This document shows positions 1 through 6,516 of a stretch of 8,756 nucleotides of DNA, one piece after another. Made by a program: the position numbers and the translations under genes. Positions within the stretch are counted from its first letter, which is position 1, and each line of letters opens with the position of its first letter. Origin of the DNA: an uncultured Eubacteriales bacterium (GTDB taxonomy: Bacteria > Bacillota > Clostridia > Christensenellales > CAG-138); contig CACXNN010000046.1 of NCBI GenBank assembly GCA_902768995.1, positions 1 to 8,756 on the forward strand. Reading direction: 5' to 3'. The notes beneath the pieces are model-generated. The model made no database searches. It was given only the letters and a program-made list of their open reading frames with translations, and was not told the origin of the DNA.

Positions 1-152
1 GGCGCCGCGGTGCTCTGGGGGGCCGCCGGAGCGTTGGGGTCCAGATAGACCACGCCCGGCTTCTGGGCCGGCTGAGCCGAGCCGCCGCAGCCCCATAAGA
101 GGAGCAGCAGCGCCGCCAGGAGGATGGTCCCTATCCGCATACTTGTGTTCAT
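1..152 (-). CDS. Putative lipoprotein, N-terminal fragment (runs off the left edge)
   Basis: Only the first 50 codons are present; the frame is open to base 1. The start of the protein reads MNTSMRIGTILLAALLLLLW, a short basic head and a hydrophobic stretch (about residues 8-20). It is followed by a lipobox-like L-W-G-C, with Cys22 as the likely lipidated residue, then a Gly/Ser/Ala/Pro-rich linker. This predicts a lipoprotein anchored to the outer face of the cytoplasmic membrane. The mature domain lies outside the window, so no function can be given. The ATG overlaps the stop of the upstream SGNH-like gene by four bases (ATGA), so the two are probably translationally coupled. A weak AAGGGGG ribosome binding site lies 11 nt upstream. 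An ATG at codon 5 is an alternative start and would leave the lipobox intact. Signal type is seen in the sequence; the operon role is inferred. Confidence 0.8.
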   Translation of the reverse strand, partial: MNTSMRIGTILLAALLLLLWGCGGSAQPAQKPGVVYLDPNAPAAPQSTAA

Positions 153-1186
153 CCGTTCGTTGACCCCCTTCTCTGTTTCTCCTGTTCGTATCGCCGACCA
201 AGATCGTCGTATCGGGCCGCCAGGACCGGGTCCAGCCGCTGATCCTGGACGAGCCCCCGGTCCGCGAGGTGCTGCCCCAGCCACCGGGTGTACTTCTCCG
301 CCCCGTAGACGTTCAGGTGGATGCCGCCGTCGTAGGTGTCGGTCCCCAAGTCGATGCCCATCTCCTCCATCCGGGGGATGGCGTTGATGTATTCGACGCC
401 GTTTTTCTCGGCGTAGTCCTCAAGCCATCGGTCCCATTCCTCGTACCAGGCCGGGTACAGGCAGGGGCTCTTGATCAAAATGAGCTCTATCCCCTTCTCC
501 CGGCACAGGTCCACTATCCGATCGAGATAGGCTACCGGCTTCTCCCCGAAGGACGCATCCTTCAGCACCGGGGCCGACGGGAGCCGGGTGTAGGGCACCT
601 GCTCCGTCCGCATGAGGTAGCCGTTATAGGTGAGCTCCGGCCCCCGGAGCATGTACCGGGCGTCCTCCCCCGTGAGCTCGAAGATCCGATCGTGATACCG
701 GAGCAGGGGCACGTAGTAGCTGAGCTCGCTTTCCTCTGGCAGGAGGGAGGCCCGGACGGCCTCGAATTTCTCCCGGCCCAGGCGCATGCCGTCCAGGGTC
801 ATCCGGTTGTAGGCTTCGCTCTGGGGCTCGGCGTACCGAAGGGAGCAGATGGACAAAACCACCGCCCGGGGGGCCTGGGTCTTCAGCGCCTCCCGCAGCA
901 GGTAGTAGCTCTGCCACATGAGCTGCTGGGCGCTGCCCCGGATATAGGAGGTGGCCCCGAACTCGTTGAACAGGGTCACCGGGGAAAAGCTTTCGTACAC
1001 CTCGCAGTCGCCGATGAACAGGACCTGATGGTCCTGATCTTTATGCGCGTACCAGTTCTCCACCATGCTCCCCTCCAGGGTGATCCCGGAGGCGTATTTG
1101 GGCCGCACCAACCGCCCCAGGCCCCAGACGAGGAGCCCAAGGAGCAGGAGGGCGAATATGGGCGCGAACCAGCTTCGTTTCTGCAT
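149..1186 (-). CDS. Membrane-anchored SGNH/GDSL hydrolase-like protein with Cys at the nucleophile position
   Basis: A 345-residue protein with one N-terminal membrane segment (about residues 6-27) and an extracytoplasmic SGNH-like domain. Block I is V-L-F-I-G-D-C (G59, D60, C61), where the family normally has G-D-S. Gly84 and Asn127 could serve as oxyanion-hole residues. The C-terminal block is D-G-G-I-H-L-N with D286 and H290. The layout (N-terminal anchor, block I near residue 60, D/H block near 290) resembles the DltD/AlgJ-like and clostridial SGNH proteins that help O-acylate surface polymers, often beside an MBOAT acyltransferase; no MBOAT gene is in the window. The start is the ATG at 1186 because GGAG sits 6 nt upstream. 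An in-frame TTG at 1219 would overlap the previous gene by 17 bases and lacks such a site. Middle gene of a three-gene operon. The fold is fairly secure; the substrate and whether it is catalytic are not. Confidence 0.8.
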   Translation of the reverse strand: MQKRSWFAPIFALLLLGLLVWGLGRLVRPKYASGITLEGSMVENWYAHKDQDHQVLFIGDCEVYESFSPVTLFNEFGATSYIRGSAQQLMWQSYYLLREALKTQAPRAVVLSICSLRYAEPQSEAYNRMTLDGMRLGREKFEAVRASLLPEESELSYYVPLLRYHDRIFELTGEDARYMLRGPELTYNGYLMRTEQVPYTRLPSAPVLKDASFGEKPVAYLDRIVDLCREKGIELILIKSPCLYPAWYEEWDRWLEDYAEKNGVEYINAIPRMEEMGIDLGTDTYDGGIHLNVYGAEKYTRWLGQHLADRGLVQDQRLDPVLAARYDDLGRRYEQEKQRRGSTNG

Positions 1187-1188
1187 GG

Positions 1189-1200
1189 GTTTCTCCAAAG
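1189..1200 (-). promoter_or_regulatory. Ribosome binding site deciding the SGNH gene start
   Basis: On the minus strand, TTTGGAG ends 6 nt before the ATG at 1186. It lies in the 16-nt gap after the TAA of the transglutaminase-like gene. This favours the ATG over the in-frame TTG at 1219. Confidence 0.65.
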
Positions 1201-1202
1201 CT

Positions 1203-3272
1203 TTACCAATCTCTGACAAAGGGGCTGTCCGCCGTCTTCGGGTAGTCCCAGGTAGCCTTCTTCCAGATGGAGGGATACATCCTCGTGACCTGGTCCATGG
1301 TCAGCATGAACAGCTCATACCTGCCTCGGGGGCCCCGGTTCAGGGCGTCGAAATGGTACCAGCCCGTGCCCAGGTCCACCAGCAGCCAGTAATGCCCCCA
1401 TTGGGACACCATCATGGTCTTGGCCCCGATCTTCTCCAGCAGTACCTTGGCCGCCGCGCTGTAGGTGAAGCAGTCCCCCTTCCGGGTGGTGAGCCCCCGC
1501 CAGGCCTCGTACTTCCAGTCCTGCTTGTTGGAGGCGACCCGTTCCGTGAACCGGTAGGAATAGTAGACGTACCGGTAGATGGCGTAGGCCTTCTGGCCCT
1601 GGGTCATGTCCTCCGTCACCAGCTGGGAGAGGACCTCATCCGCCTTCTCGCTGAGCTGCTCGTCGGTGACGGTGGTCTTGACGATGAACAGGAGCGCCGT
1701 CTTTTCCGCCGCGTTCCCCGCCCGATCCGTAGCCCGGTAGATCACCGAATACCTGCCGGGGGTGTAGATGTCCACGGCGCTGTTGTCCACGGTGAGCGCG
1801 ATGTCCGACGGGTCGTCGGCGTTGTCCCGGGCGTAGACGGTGGCGAAGTAGGTCACCGGCTCGCCCACGTAGACGTATTGGGTCTTCACGCCCAGCAGCT
1901 CGGGAGGGGTCCGGTCCGGCACCAGGGTCACCGTGCCTTCGATCTCGGTCCGGTTCCCCACGACGTCCACCCCCGCGATGGCCACGGGCTGCTCCCCTTC
2001 CCGGGTCCAGTCGGGCTCGGTCACGTAGGAGAGGGTCAGGGTCGTGGCGTCCTCCGCCGTCTCCAGCAGGGCCGCCGGGGGCCGGGGATGATCGAGATAC
2101 GCCTGGAGCTTCCGGGGAAAGCTGAGCTGGGGGGCCACGGTGTCCACCACGAAGAGCCGCTGGATGCAGGGCACCTCGTCCACGGTGGCGTTGATGTCGT
2201 AGCAGCCCAGGGCCTTGGGCACGAACCGGGCCACCTTCACCTCGCCGGAGAAGCTTTCGTCCAGGGCCCGCTGCCGGTCTTGGACCGCCGTGCCCATCAC
2301 GTAGCGGCGGCTGGCCTCCCACACCAGGGGCTGCAGGTCGGAGACGAGGACCGTGACCGTGCCCTGGGTCCTGTTCCCGCCCGCGTCCGTCACCACCACG
2401 TGCACGTCCTGATACCCCCGTTGGGACCAGTCGGGCTGGGGGTCGAAGGCGTAGGTCAGGGCTGAGGCGTCCTGGGCCGAGACCACCAGGTCCTCCGGAG
2501 CCAGGGCCTGGCCCGTCCGGGCGTAGGCCGTCGGTTCGAAGACGCATCGGGGGGCCACGGTGTCGGCGATGACCAGGGCGGTCTCGAAGACCTGCCCCCG
2601 GGCCTCCACCCGGACGGTCCTGACCCCGGGGGTCCGGGTGTCCAGATCGTCCATGTCGGTGAGGAACCGGCCCGAGGCCGTGTCCCGGGGCAAAAAGGCG
2701 CTGAGGGGCGGCACCGCTTCCCCGGCCTCCATGTCCAGCCGGGCCACCGGGCCCAATATGGTGCAGGTGGTCTCCACCAAGCTCACGTTCCCCGACAAAT
2801 CTTCGAGGCGTACCACCACCGGCCAGGTCCCCGCCTCGTGGAACCGGGGCGGCTCCTCAAAGGACACGCCCACCAGCTGGGCGTCCCTCAGGTCCGTGAT
2901 GAAGGTCTCCGGACCCGGCTCCTCGTCCAGCCCCAGCACCGGGGCCAGGGCCCGGGCTTCGGGGGGCGTGGTGTCCACCTGGCGGACCATGGCGATCCGG
3001 GGCCCGGCGGACCCCGCCACCAGCACCACCGCGTCGCCGGGCTTTTTCCAGTCGATCTTCCCGGTGTCGAAGCACCAGCGGCCCTCTCCGCCGTCCCGCA
3101 TCAGGGCGGAGGCCGGGGGGCATTCCCCGGTGAGCTCCCATACCGTCAGGGGGCGCACCTCCCGATACAGCAGCCAAAAGGCGCCCAAAGGCACGGCTAC
3201 CAGCAGCAACAGCCCGATCAGCAGCAGCCAGGGCCACCGGGTCCTATGGGTTTGTCGCTCCTGTTCCTCCAC
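1203..3272 (-). CDS. Membrane-anchored Ig-like repeat protein with C-terminal transglutaminase-like domain
   Basis: A 689-residue protein starting at GTG. It has a short basic cytoplasmic tail, one membrane segment (about residues 13-35) and then a large extracellular part. Six Ig-like modules follow in tandem: about 100-173, 174-236, 237-310, 311-376, 377-452 and 453-531. Four open with D-x-x-x-P and carry a G-N motif near the end, as in bacterial surface Ig-like (DUF5011-type) domains; the second and fourth are shorter and diverged. Residues about 540-689 form a transglutaminase-like domain with the expected triad: C601 in K-G-D-C-F-T, H627 in W-G-H-Y-W and D642 in H-F-D-A. It probably acts at the cell surface as a cysteine protease or crosslinking enzyme; the reaction is unknown. 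The GTG is chosen because GGAGG lies 7 nt upstream, and the nearest upstream in-frame ATG (3305) falls inside the promoter -10 box. First gene of its operon. Confidence 0.88.
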   Translation of the reverse strand: MEEQERQTHRTRWPWLLLIGLLLLVAVPLGAFWLLYREVRPLTVWELTGECPPASALMRDGGEGRWCFDTGKIDWKKPGDAVVLVAGSAGPRIAMVRQVDTTPPEARALAPVLGLDEEPGPETFITDLRDAQLVGVSFEEPPRFHEAGTWPVVVRLEDLSGNVSLVETTCTILGPVARLDMEAGEAVPPLSAFLPRDTASGRFLTDMDDLDTRTPGVRTVRVEARGQVFETALVIADTVAPRCVFEPTAYARTGQALAPEDLVVSAQDASALTYAFDPQPDWSQRGYQDVHVVVTDAGGNRTQGTVTVLVSDLQPLVWEASRRYVMGTAVQDRQRALDESFSGEVKVARFVPKALGCYDINATVDEVPCIQRLFVVDTVAPQLSFPRKLQAYLDHPRPPAALLETAEDATTLTLSYVTEPDWTREGEQPVAIAGVDVVGNRTEIEGTVTLVPDRTPPELLGVKTQYVYVGEPVTYFATVYARDNADDPSDIALTVDNSAVDIYTPGRYSVIYRATDRAGNAAEKTALLFIVKTTVTDEQLSEKADEVLSQLVTEDMTQGQKAYAIYRYVYYSYRFTERVASNKQDWKYEAWRGLTTRKGDCFTYSAAAKVLLEKIGAKTMMVSQWGHYWLLVDLGTGWYHFDALNRGPRGRYELFMLTMDQVTRMYPSIWKKATWDYPKTADSPFVRDW

Positions 3273-3279
3273 CGCCGCG

Positions 3280-3284
3280 CCTCC
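3280..3284 (-). promoter_or_regulatory. Ribosome binding site deciding the GTG start at 3272
   Basis: GGAGG on the minus strand, 7 nt before the GTG at 3272-3270. Transcription from the promoter just upstream should begin near 3294, which leaves a leader of about 20 nt and excludes the ATG codons further upstream. Confidence 0.8.
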
Positions 3285-3300
3285 ATAAATGTACTTCCTT

Positions 3301-3329
3301 ATCATAGAAGAAAACGACGGGGATGTCAA
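3301..3329 (-). promoter_or_regulatory. Sigma-A type promoter of the envelope operon
   Basis: On the minus strand, a perfect TTGACA -35 (3329-3324) and a TATGAT -10 (3306-3301) are separated by 17 bp. Transcription would start near 3294. No extended -10 and no clear operator palindrome were seen. Confidence 0.87.
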
Positions 3330-3362
3330 TAAAACGCGAAAAAGGGAGTTGTAAAACCATCG

Positions 3363-3391
3363 TTGAAAACGGGGCGAAATGGGCGTATACT
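3363..3391 (+). promoter_or_regulatory. Sigma-A type promoter of pepD
   Basis: TTGAAA (-35, 3363-3368) and TATACT (-10, 3386-3391) are separated by exactly 17 bp. The promoter lies upstream of a good ribosome binding site and the pepD ATG. It is divergent from the envelope-operon promoter; the two -35 boxes are 33 bp apart, back to back. Confidence 0.85.
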
Positions 3392-3410
3392 GAGGTAAAT
3401 ACAACACAAA

Positions 3411-3415
3411 AGGAG
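3411..3415 (+). promoter_or_regulatory. Ribosome binding site of pepD
   Basis: AGGAG with a 9-nt spacer to the ATG at 3425. It rules out the longer in-frame start at 3323, which lies upstream of the promoter. Confidence 0.8.
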
Positions 3416-3424
3416 ATACCTGCC

Positions 3425-4888
3425 ATGCCCTGCACCACCATCCTGGTCGGCAAACGCGCCAGCAACGACAATTCCACCATGATCGCCCGGACCGACGACG
3501 GCCACTTCGACGTGAAGAAGCTGGTGGTCGTGGAGCCCAAGGACCAGCCCCGGACCTACAAAAGCGTCATCTCCCACCTGGAGGTGCCCCTGCCTGAGGA
3601 GCCCCTCCGCTACACCGCCTGCCCCAGCGTGGACCGCACCCACGGCATCTGGGCGGCCACGGGCATCAACGCCGCCAACGTGGGCATGACCGCCACGGAG
3701 ACCATCACCTCCAACCCCCGGGTCCTCTCTGCGGACCCGCTGGTGGTCTACAAGAAAGCCAGGAAGCGGGGCGAGAAGGACGTGCCCGGCGGCATCGGCG
3801 AGGAGGACATCCTGGTGCTGGTGCTGCCCTATATCCGCACGGCCCGGGAGGGGGTGCTGCGGCTGGGGAAGCTTTTGGAGACCTACGGCACCTACGAGTG
3901 CAACGGCATCGCCATCAACGACGAGAACGAGGTCTGGTGGCTGGAGACCGTGGGCGGCCACCACTGGCTGGCCCGCCGGGTGCCCGACGACGTGTGCGTC
4001 ATCGCCCCCAACCAGTTCGGCATGGACGGGTTCGACCTGGACGACGCCTTCGGGGAACAGAAGGCCCACCTGTGCTCGGCGGACCTCAGGGAGTTCATCG
4101 CCGAGAACCGGCTGGACGGGAACCAGGGCGGCCGGTTCGACCCCCGGAACGTGTTCGGCTCCCATTCGGATCAGGACCACATCTACAACACGCCCCGGGC
4201 CTGGTTCATGGGGCGGTACCTGTGCCCCTTCTCCCACCGCTGGGAGGGGCCCGGCGCGGAGTACGGCCCGGAGAGCGACGACATCCCCTGGGCCCTGGTG
4301 CCGGACCGGAAGGTGACTGTAGAGGACGTGAAGTACCTGCTGTCCAGCCACTACCAGGGCACGGACTACGACCCCTACATCCATCGGGATACGGGCAAGC
4401 GGGGCATGTACCGGTCCATCGGCATCAATAGGACGGGCGTGGCCTCTGTCTGCCAGATCCGCAGCGGCGTGCCGGAGGCCGTCAAGGGTCTCGAATGGAT
4501 CTGCTTCGGGCCCACCACCTTCGACGCCCTGCTCCCGGTGTACCCCAACGCAGCGAAGATGCCCGCCTATCTTTCCGCCGTCACCCTGGACGTGTCCACG
4601 GAGAACTTCTATTGGTCGAGCCGCCTCCTGGCTACCCTGGCCGACCCCCACTTCGCCAAAGCCGTCCAGCCCCTGGACCGGTACCAGAGCGCGGTCATGA
4701 CCCGGGGCCGGCAGATCGTGCGGGAGTACGACCGCAAGATGGCCGAGACCGGGGACTTCGCCCTGGCCGCCCAGGCCAACGAGGCTCTCTGCCGGATGGC
4801 CCGAGAGGAGACCCAGAAGATCCTGAACGCCCTGGTCCTTACGGCCAGCGAAGCCATGAAGGACGGCTACGACCGGGCGGATAACTGA
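3425..4888 (+). CDS. pepD: C69-family dipeptidase (PepD/dipeptidase A type)
   Basis: A 487-residue cytosolic dipeptidase, the usual size for peptidase family C69, with no signal peptide. Family members are Ntn hydrolases whose N-terminal Cys becomes the nucleophile after the leader residues are removed; they cleave a broad range of dipeptides. The start M-P-C-T-T-I-L-V-G-K places Cys3 in the expected position, leaving a leader of only Met-Pro. Other family features are A-R-T-D-D (21-25), C-N-G-I-A-I-N-D (159-166) and W-W-L-E-T-V-G-G-H-H-W-L-A-R-R (171-185), with P-N-Q-F near 195. The start is set by the promoter and AGGAG just upstream. The gene is a single transcription unit: divergent from the envelope operon and convergent with the uronate operon. 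It probably serves general peptide nutrition; no link to either neighbour is evident. Confidence 0.93.
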   Translation: MPCTTILVGKRASNDNSTMIARTDDGHFDVKKLVVVEPKDQPRTYKSVISHLEVPLPEEPLRYTACPSVDRTHGIWAATGINAANVGMTATETITSNPRVLSADPLVVYKKARKRGEKDVPGGIGEEDILVLVLPYIRTAREGVLRLGKLLETYGTYECNGIAINDENEVWWLETVGGHHWLARRVPDDVCVIAPNQFGMDGFDLDDAFGEQKAHLCSADLREFIAENRLDGNQGGRFDPRNVFGSHSDQDHIYNTPRAWFMGRYLCPFSHRWEGPGAEYGPESDDIPWALVPDRKVTVEDVKYLLSSHYQGTDYDPYIHRDTGKRGMYRSIGINRTGVASVCQIRSGVPEAVKGLEWICFGPTTFDALLPVYPNAAKMPAYLSAVTLDVSTENFYWSSRLLATLADPHFAKAVQPLDRYQSAVMTRGRQIVREYDRKMAETGDFALAAQANEALCRMAREETQKILNALVLTASEAMKDGYDRADN

Positions 4889-4895
4889 CGGATTC

Positions 4896-4923
4896 GTACC
4901 TTTTCTTTGTAAAGAAAAGGTAC
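4896..4923. repeat. Outer left hairpin: perfect 13-bp arms, 2-nt centre
   Basis: Arms GTACCTTTTCTTT (4896-4908) and AAAGAAAAGGTAC (4911-4923) are perfect complements around GT. It begins 7 nt after the pepD stop. No T-run follows on the plus strand, so it is a weak intrinsic terminator by itself. Confidence 0.85.
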
Positions 4924-4937
4924 CCAAAAGAAACACA

Positions 4938-4970
4938 AATGGGAAGTACGGTAACGCTGTACTTCCCATT
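4938..4970. terminator. Central hairpin, candidate bidirectional terminator
   Basis: Perfect 12-bp arms AATGGGAAGTAC (4938-4949) and GTACTTCCCATT (4959-4970) flank a 9-nt loop. T-rich DNA follows on the plus strand (from 4973) and on the minus strand (below 4941). It could therefore stop transcripts arriving from both pepD and uxaE. The T-tracts are interrupted, so termination is inferred rather than clear. Confidence 0.55.
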
Positions 4971-4995
4971 CGTATTCTTGTGTTTCTCTTTTTCC

Positions 4996-5030
4996 GCCGT
5001 TTTTTCTCTTTACCAAAGAGAAAAAGCGGC
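4996..5030. repeat. Outer right hairpin: 16-bp arms, 3-nt loop
   Basis: Arms 4996-5011 and 5015-5030 (outer GCCG pairing with CGGC) match except for one T/G wobble (5000/5026), around ACC. It lies 13 nt beyond the uxaE stop. It is the mirror counterpart of the 4896-4923 hairpin and, on the minus strand, the first structure met by uxaE transcripts. Confidence 0.85.
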
Positions 5031-5043
5031 AAAAGAAATAGGT

Positions 5044-6489
5044 TTACACATCCGTCTCCGCCGTCAGGATGCGCACGTGCTTGCCCAGGTGCTTCACCAG
5101 GGCGGCGTAGTAGTCCTCCTCGTGGGCGGCCATGACGGCGAAGAAGGCGTCATGGAACCAGGCCTCGTCGAGGAGCAGCCCATAGGCGATGTGGACCGTC
5201 TGCCGGGCGGCGGGCAGGTTCATGTACTCGGGCAGATACGCGTCGTTCTCGAGATCGATGTTGGGGATGTCCGCCACGTTGGTGGACACGTGGTAATACC
5301 TCTCCGCCTCGGGCCGATGCTCGATGGCGAATTTGTGGGCCTTGCGATAGAGATCCGGGTCCGCCTCGGCGACGACCCGCATGGCCTCCAGCCAGCTGGT
5401 GCCAGCAGTCTTCACATGCACGTGGCCCTTCGTCACCCGGCCCACGGTGGAGAACACGGCGAACTTGTCGGAGCCGGAGTGGAGGGACAGCTTGTAGCCG
5501 AAGTGGTCCGCGATCTGCTGATGGACCACGAAATCCCGGGCGAAGGCGTTGAGATCCCCTGCATACTCGATGCCCTTTTCGAAGGCGCCGGAGAAGTGGG
5601 GCGCCACGCTGATGGGCGTGATGCCCGCGTCGTGGAGCTCGTTCCCCACCACGAAGTGCTCGGCGGGGGTGGTGATGGTCAATGTCTCGTCGATGGACAG
5701 CTCGAAGTCCACAGGCACGGTCTTGATTTCGTCGATATACCGATAGCAGTCCACGGCGTGCTCGATGCCCTCGTGGAACACGATCACGATCCGGCGCAGC
5801 TCCTCGGCGGACAGGGCGCCGATGACGGGCAGGTCTTTATCGAGGTACACGCCCTCGTAGTGGGCCCGGACGGCCTCGGGGAGCGCCGTGTACAGGGCGT
5901 CGATCCCCTCCTGGGGGAAGGTGACGGCCTGCTGGTGGATATGCTCGGAGCAGTCCAGCGTCACCATGGTGCAGCCGGACTCGAGAGCGTATTGGATCTC
6001 GTCCTTGGTCTTCAGATGGTCCCCGTCGGCGCCGTAGCCCTTCTTGTACCCCTCCTGGAACACGTTGAAGGCGGCGGCGGAGATCACGTCCCCAAAGGTC
6101 CGGTGGGTCAAATTCAGCTCCCGGATGGATTGCTGGGCCAACACGGGATAGATGTCGTGGTCCCCCAGGGCCCGGATATGGCCGGGAGTGGCCAGGCCCA
6201 GCCGATCGCCAAAGCCCATGGTGAACTGATGGCCCTTGTGGCTGGCCGGCTTGGTGTACGGGAACAGGGCCATGAGCGCCTTGGCGTTCTCGTTGGTCAG
6301 GGGGCAGAGCTTGAGGCCGTTCTCCTCGGTGCCGGCGAAGGTCTCCGCCCTCTCCCCCGCCACGGCCAGGAGCTTTTCAAGGCCCCGGCGGACCAGGGCG
6401 GCCACGGTGTTCTCCGCCTCGTCCACGGAGCGCTCGTAGACGAACAGGTCGGTGTTGCTGAGCAGCGCACGGAATTGATCTATGGTCAT
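5044..6489 (-). CDS. uxaE: Tagaturonate/fructuronate epimerase
   Basis: A 481-residue cytosolic protein, full length for the UxaE family typified by Thermotoga maritima TM0440, which interconverts D-tagaturonate and D-fructuronate. Recognisable conserved segments include G-F-G-D-R-L-G-L-A-T-P-G-H (92-104), G-A-D-G-D-H-L-K-T (153-161), F-E-L-S-I-D-E-T (262-269), A-P-H-F-S-G-A-F-E-K-G (296-306), L-H-S-G-S-D-K-F (336-343) and K-T-A-G-T-S-W-L-E-A (360-369). The abundant His and acidic residues in these blocks fit a metal-dependent sugar-acid enzyme. The ATG at 6489 has AGGAGG 8 nt upstream. It lies 27 nt after uxaC and is the last gene of the operon before the palindromic spacer. With UxaC it would funnel galacturonate to fructuronate without altronate. 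Family assignment is from remembered sequence features plus context; no alignment was run. Confidence 0.88.
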   Translation of the reverse strand: MTIDQFRALLSNTDLFVYERSVDEAENTVAALVRRGLEKLLAVAGERAETFAGTEENGLKLCPLTNENAKALMALFPYTKPASHKGHQFTMGFGDRLGLATPGHIRALGDHDIYPVLAQQSIRELNLTHRTFGDVISAAAFNVFQEGYKKGYGADGDHLKTKDEIQYALESGCTMVTLDCSEHIHQQAVTFPQEGIDALYTALPEAVRAHYEGVYLDKDLPVIGALSAEELRRIVIVFHEGIEHAVDCYRYIDEIKTVPVDFELSIDETLTITTPAEHFVVGNELHDAGITPISVAPHFSGAFEKGIEYAGDLNAFARDFVVHQQIADHFGYKLSLHSGSDKFAVFSTVGRVTKGHVHVKTAGTSWLEAMRVVAEADPDLYRKAHKFAIEHRPEAERYYHVSTNVADIPNIDLENDAYLPEYMNLPAARQTVHIAYGLLLDEAWFHDAFFAVMAAHEEDYYAALVKHLGKHVRILTAETDV

Positions 6490-6497
6490 CCTAATTT

Positions 6498-6503
6498 CCT
6501 CCT
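6498..6503 (-). promoter_or_regulatory. Ribosome binding site of uxaE
   Basis: AGGAGG on the minus strand with an 8-nt spacer to the ATG at 6489, within the 27-nt gap after uxaC. The gap has no room for a separate promoter. Confidence 0.8.
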
Positions 6504-6516
6504 TTATGATGCGGTT

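Larger units (their letters stand above)
4896..5030. repeat. Compound nested inverted repeat between convergent genes
   Basis: The 155-bp spacer between the pepD and uxaE stops is AT-rich and nearly all palindromic. Its centre is near 4954. The left half (4896-4949) and right half (4959-5030) are imperfect mirror copies of one unit: an outer small hairpin, an A-rich AGAAACACAA segment (4929-4938, complement at 4978-4987), and an inner AATGGGAAGTAC arm (4938-4949, complement at 4959-4970). The right half is longer by insertions. No protein is encoded and no flanking target duplication was seen. It could be a dispersed palindromic repeat, a relic non-autonomous element, or a bidirectional transcription stop. 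Confidence 0.75.

Noticed and set aside
1187..1219. TTG start of the SGNH-like gene, overlapping the upstream gene.
   Set aside because: The ATG at 1186 has GGAG 6 nt upstream and follows the previous stop cleanly; the TTG has no comparable site.
1065..2465. A 466-codon plus-strand frame.
   Set aside because: Antisense shadow of the SGNH-like and Ig/transglutaminase genes, with low-complexity composition.
3273..3407. N-terminal extension of the transglutaminase-like protein to an ATG at 3407 or 3305.
   Set aside because: These codons lie upstream of or inside the promoter. GGAGG and the GTG at 3272 explain initiation.
3385..3407. Possible operator: GTAT/ATAC half-sites around the pepD -10 box.
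   Set aside because: Only four bases pair at the ends, which is expected by chance in AT-rich DNA.
3323..3424. N-terminal extension of PepD to an ATG at 3323.
   Set aside because: It would start upstream of the pepD promoter and bury the Cys that must become N-terminal.
3326..5032. A 568-codon open frame on the minus strand opposite pepD.
   Set aside because: It is antisense to a clear C69 dipeptidase, has shadow-type composition (Gly/Val/His/Pro-rich) and runs through the palindromic spacer. High G/C at third codon positions creates such frames.
4889..5043. A complete transposable element or tRNA-like structure in the convergent spacer.
   Set aside because: No transposase, no target-site duplication and no cloverleaf are visible. 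Only the inverted repeats can be supported.
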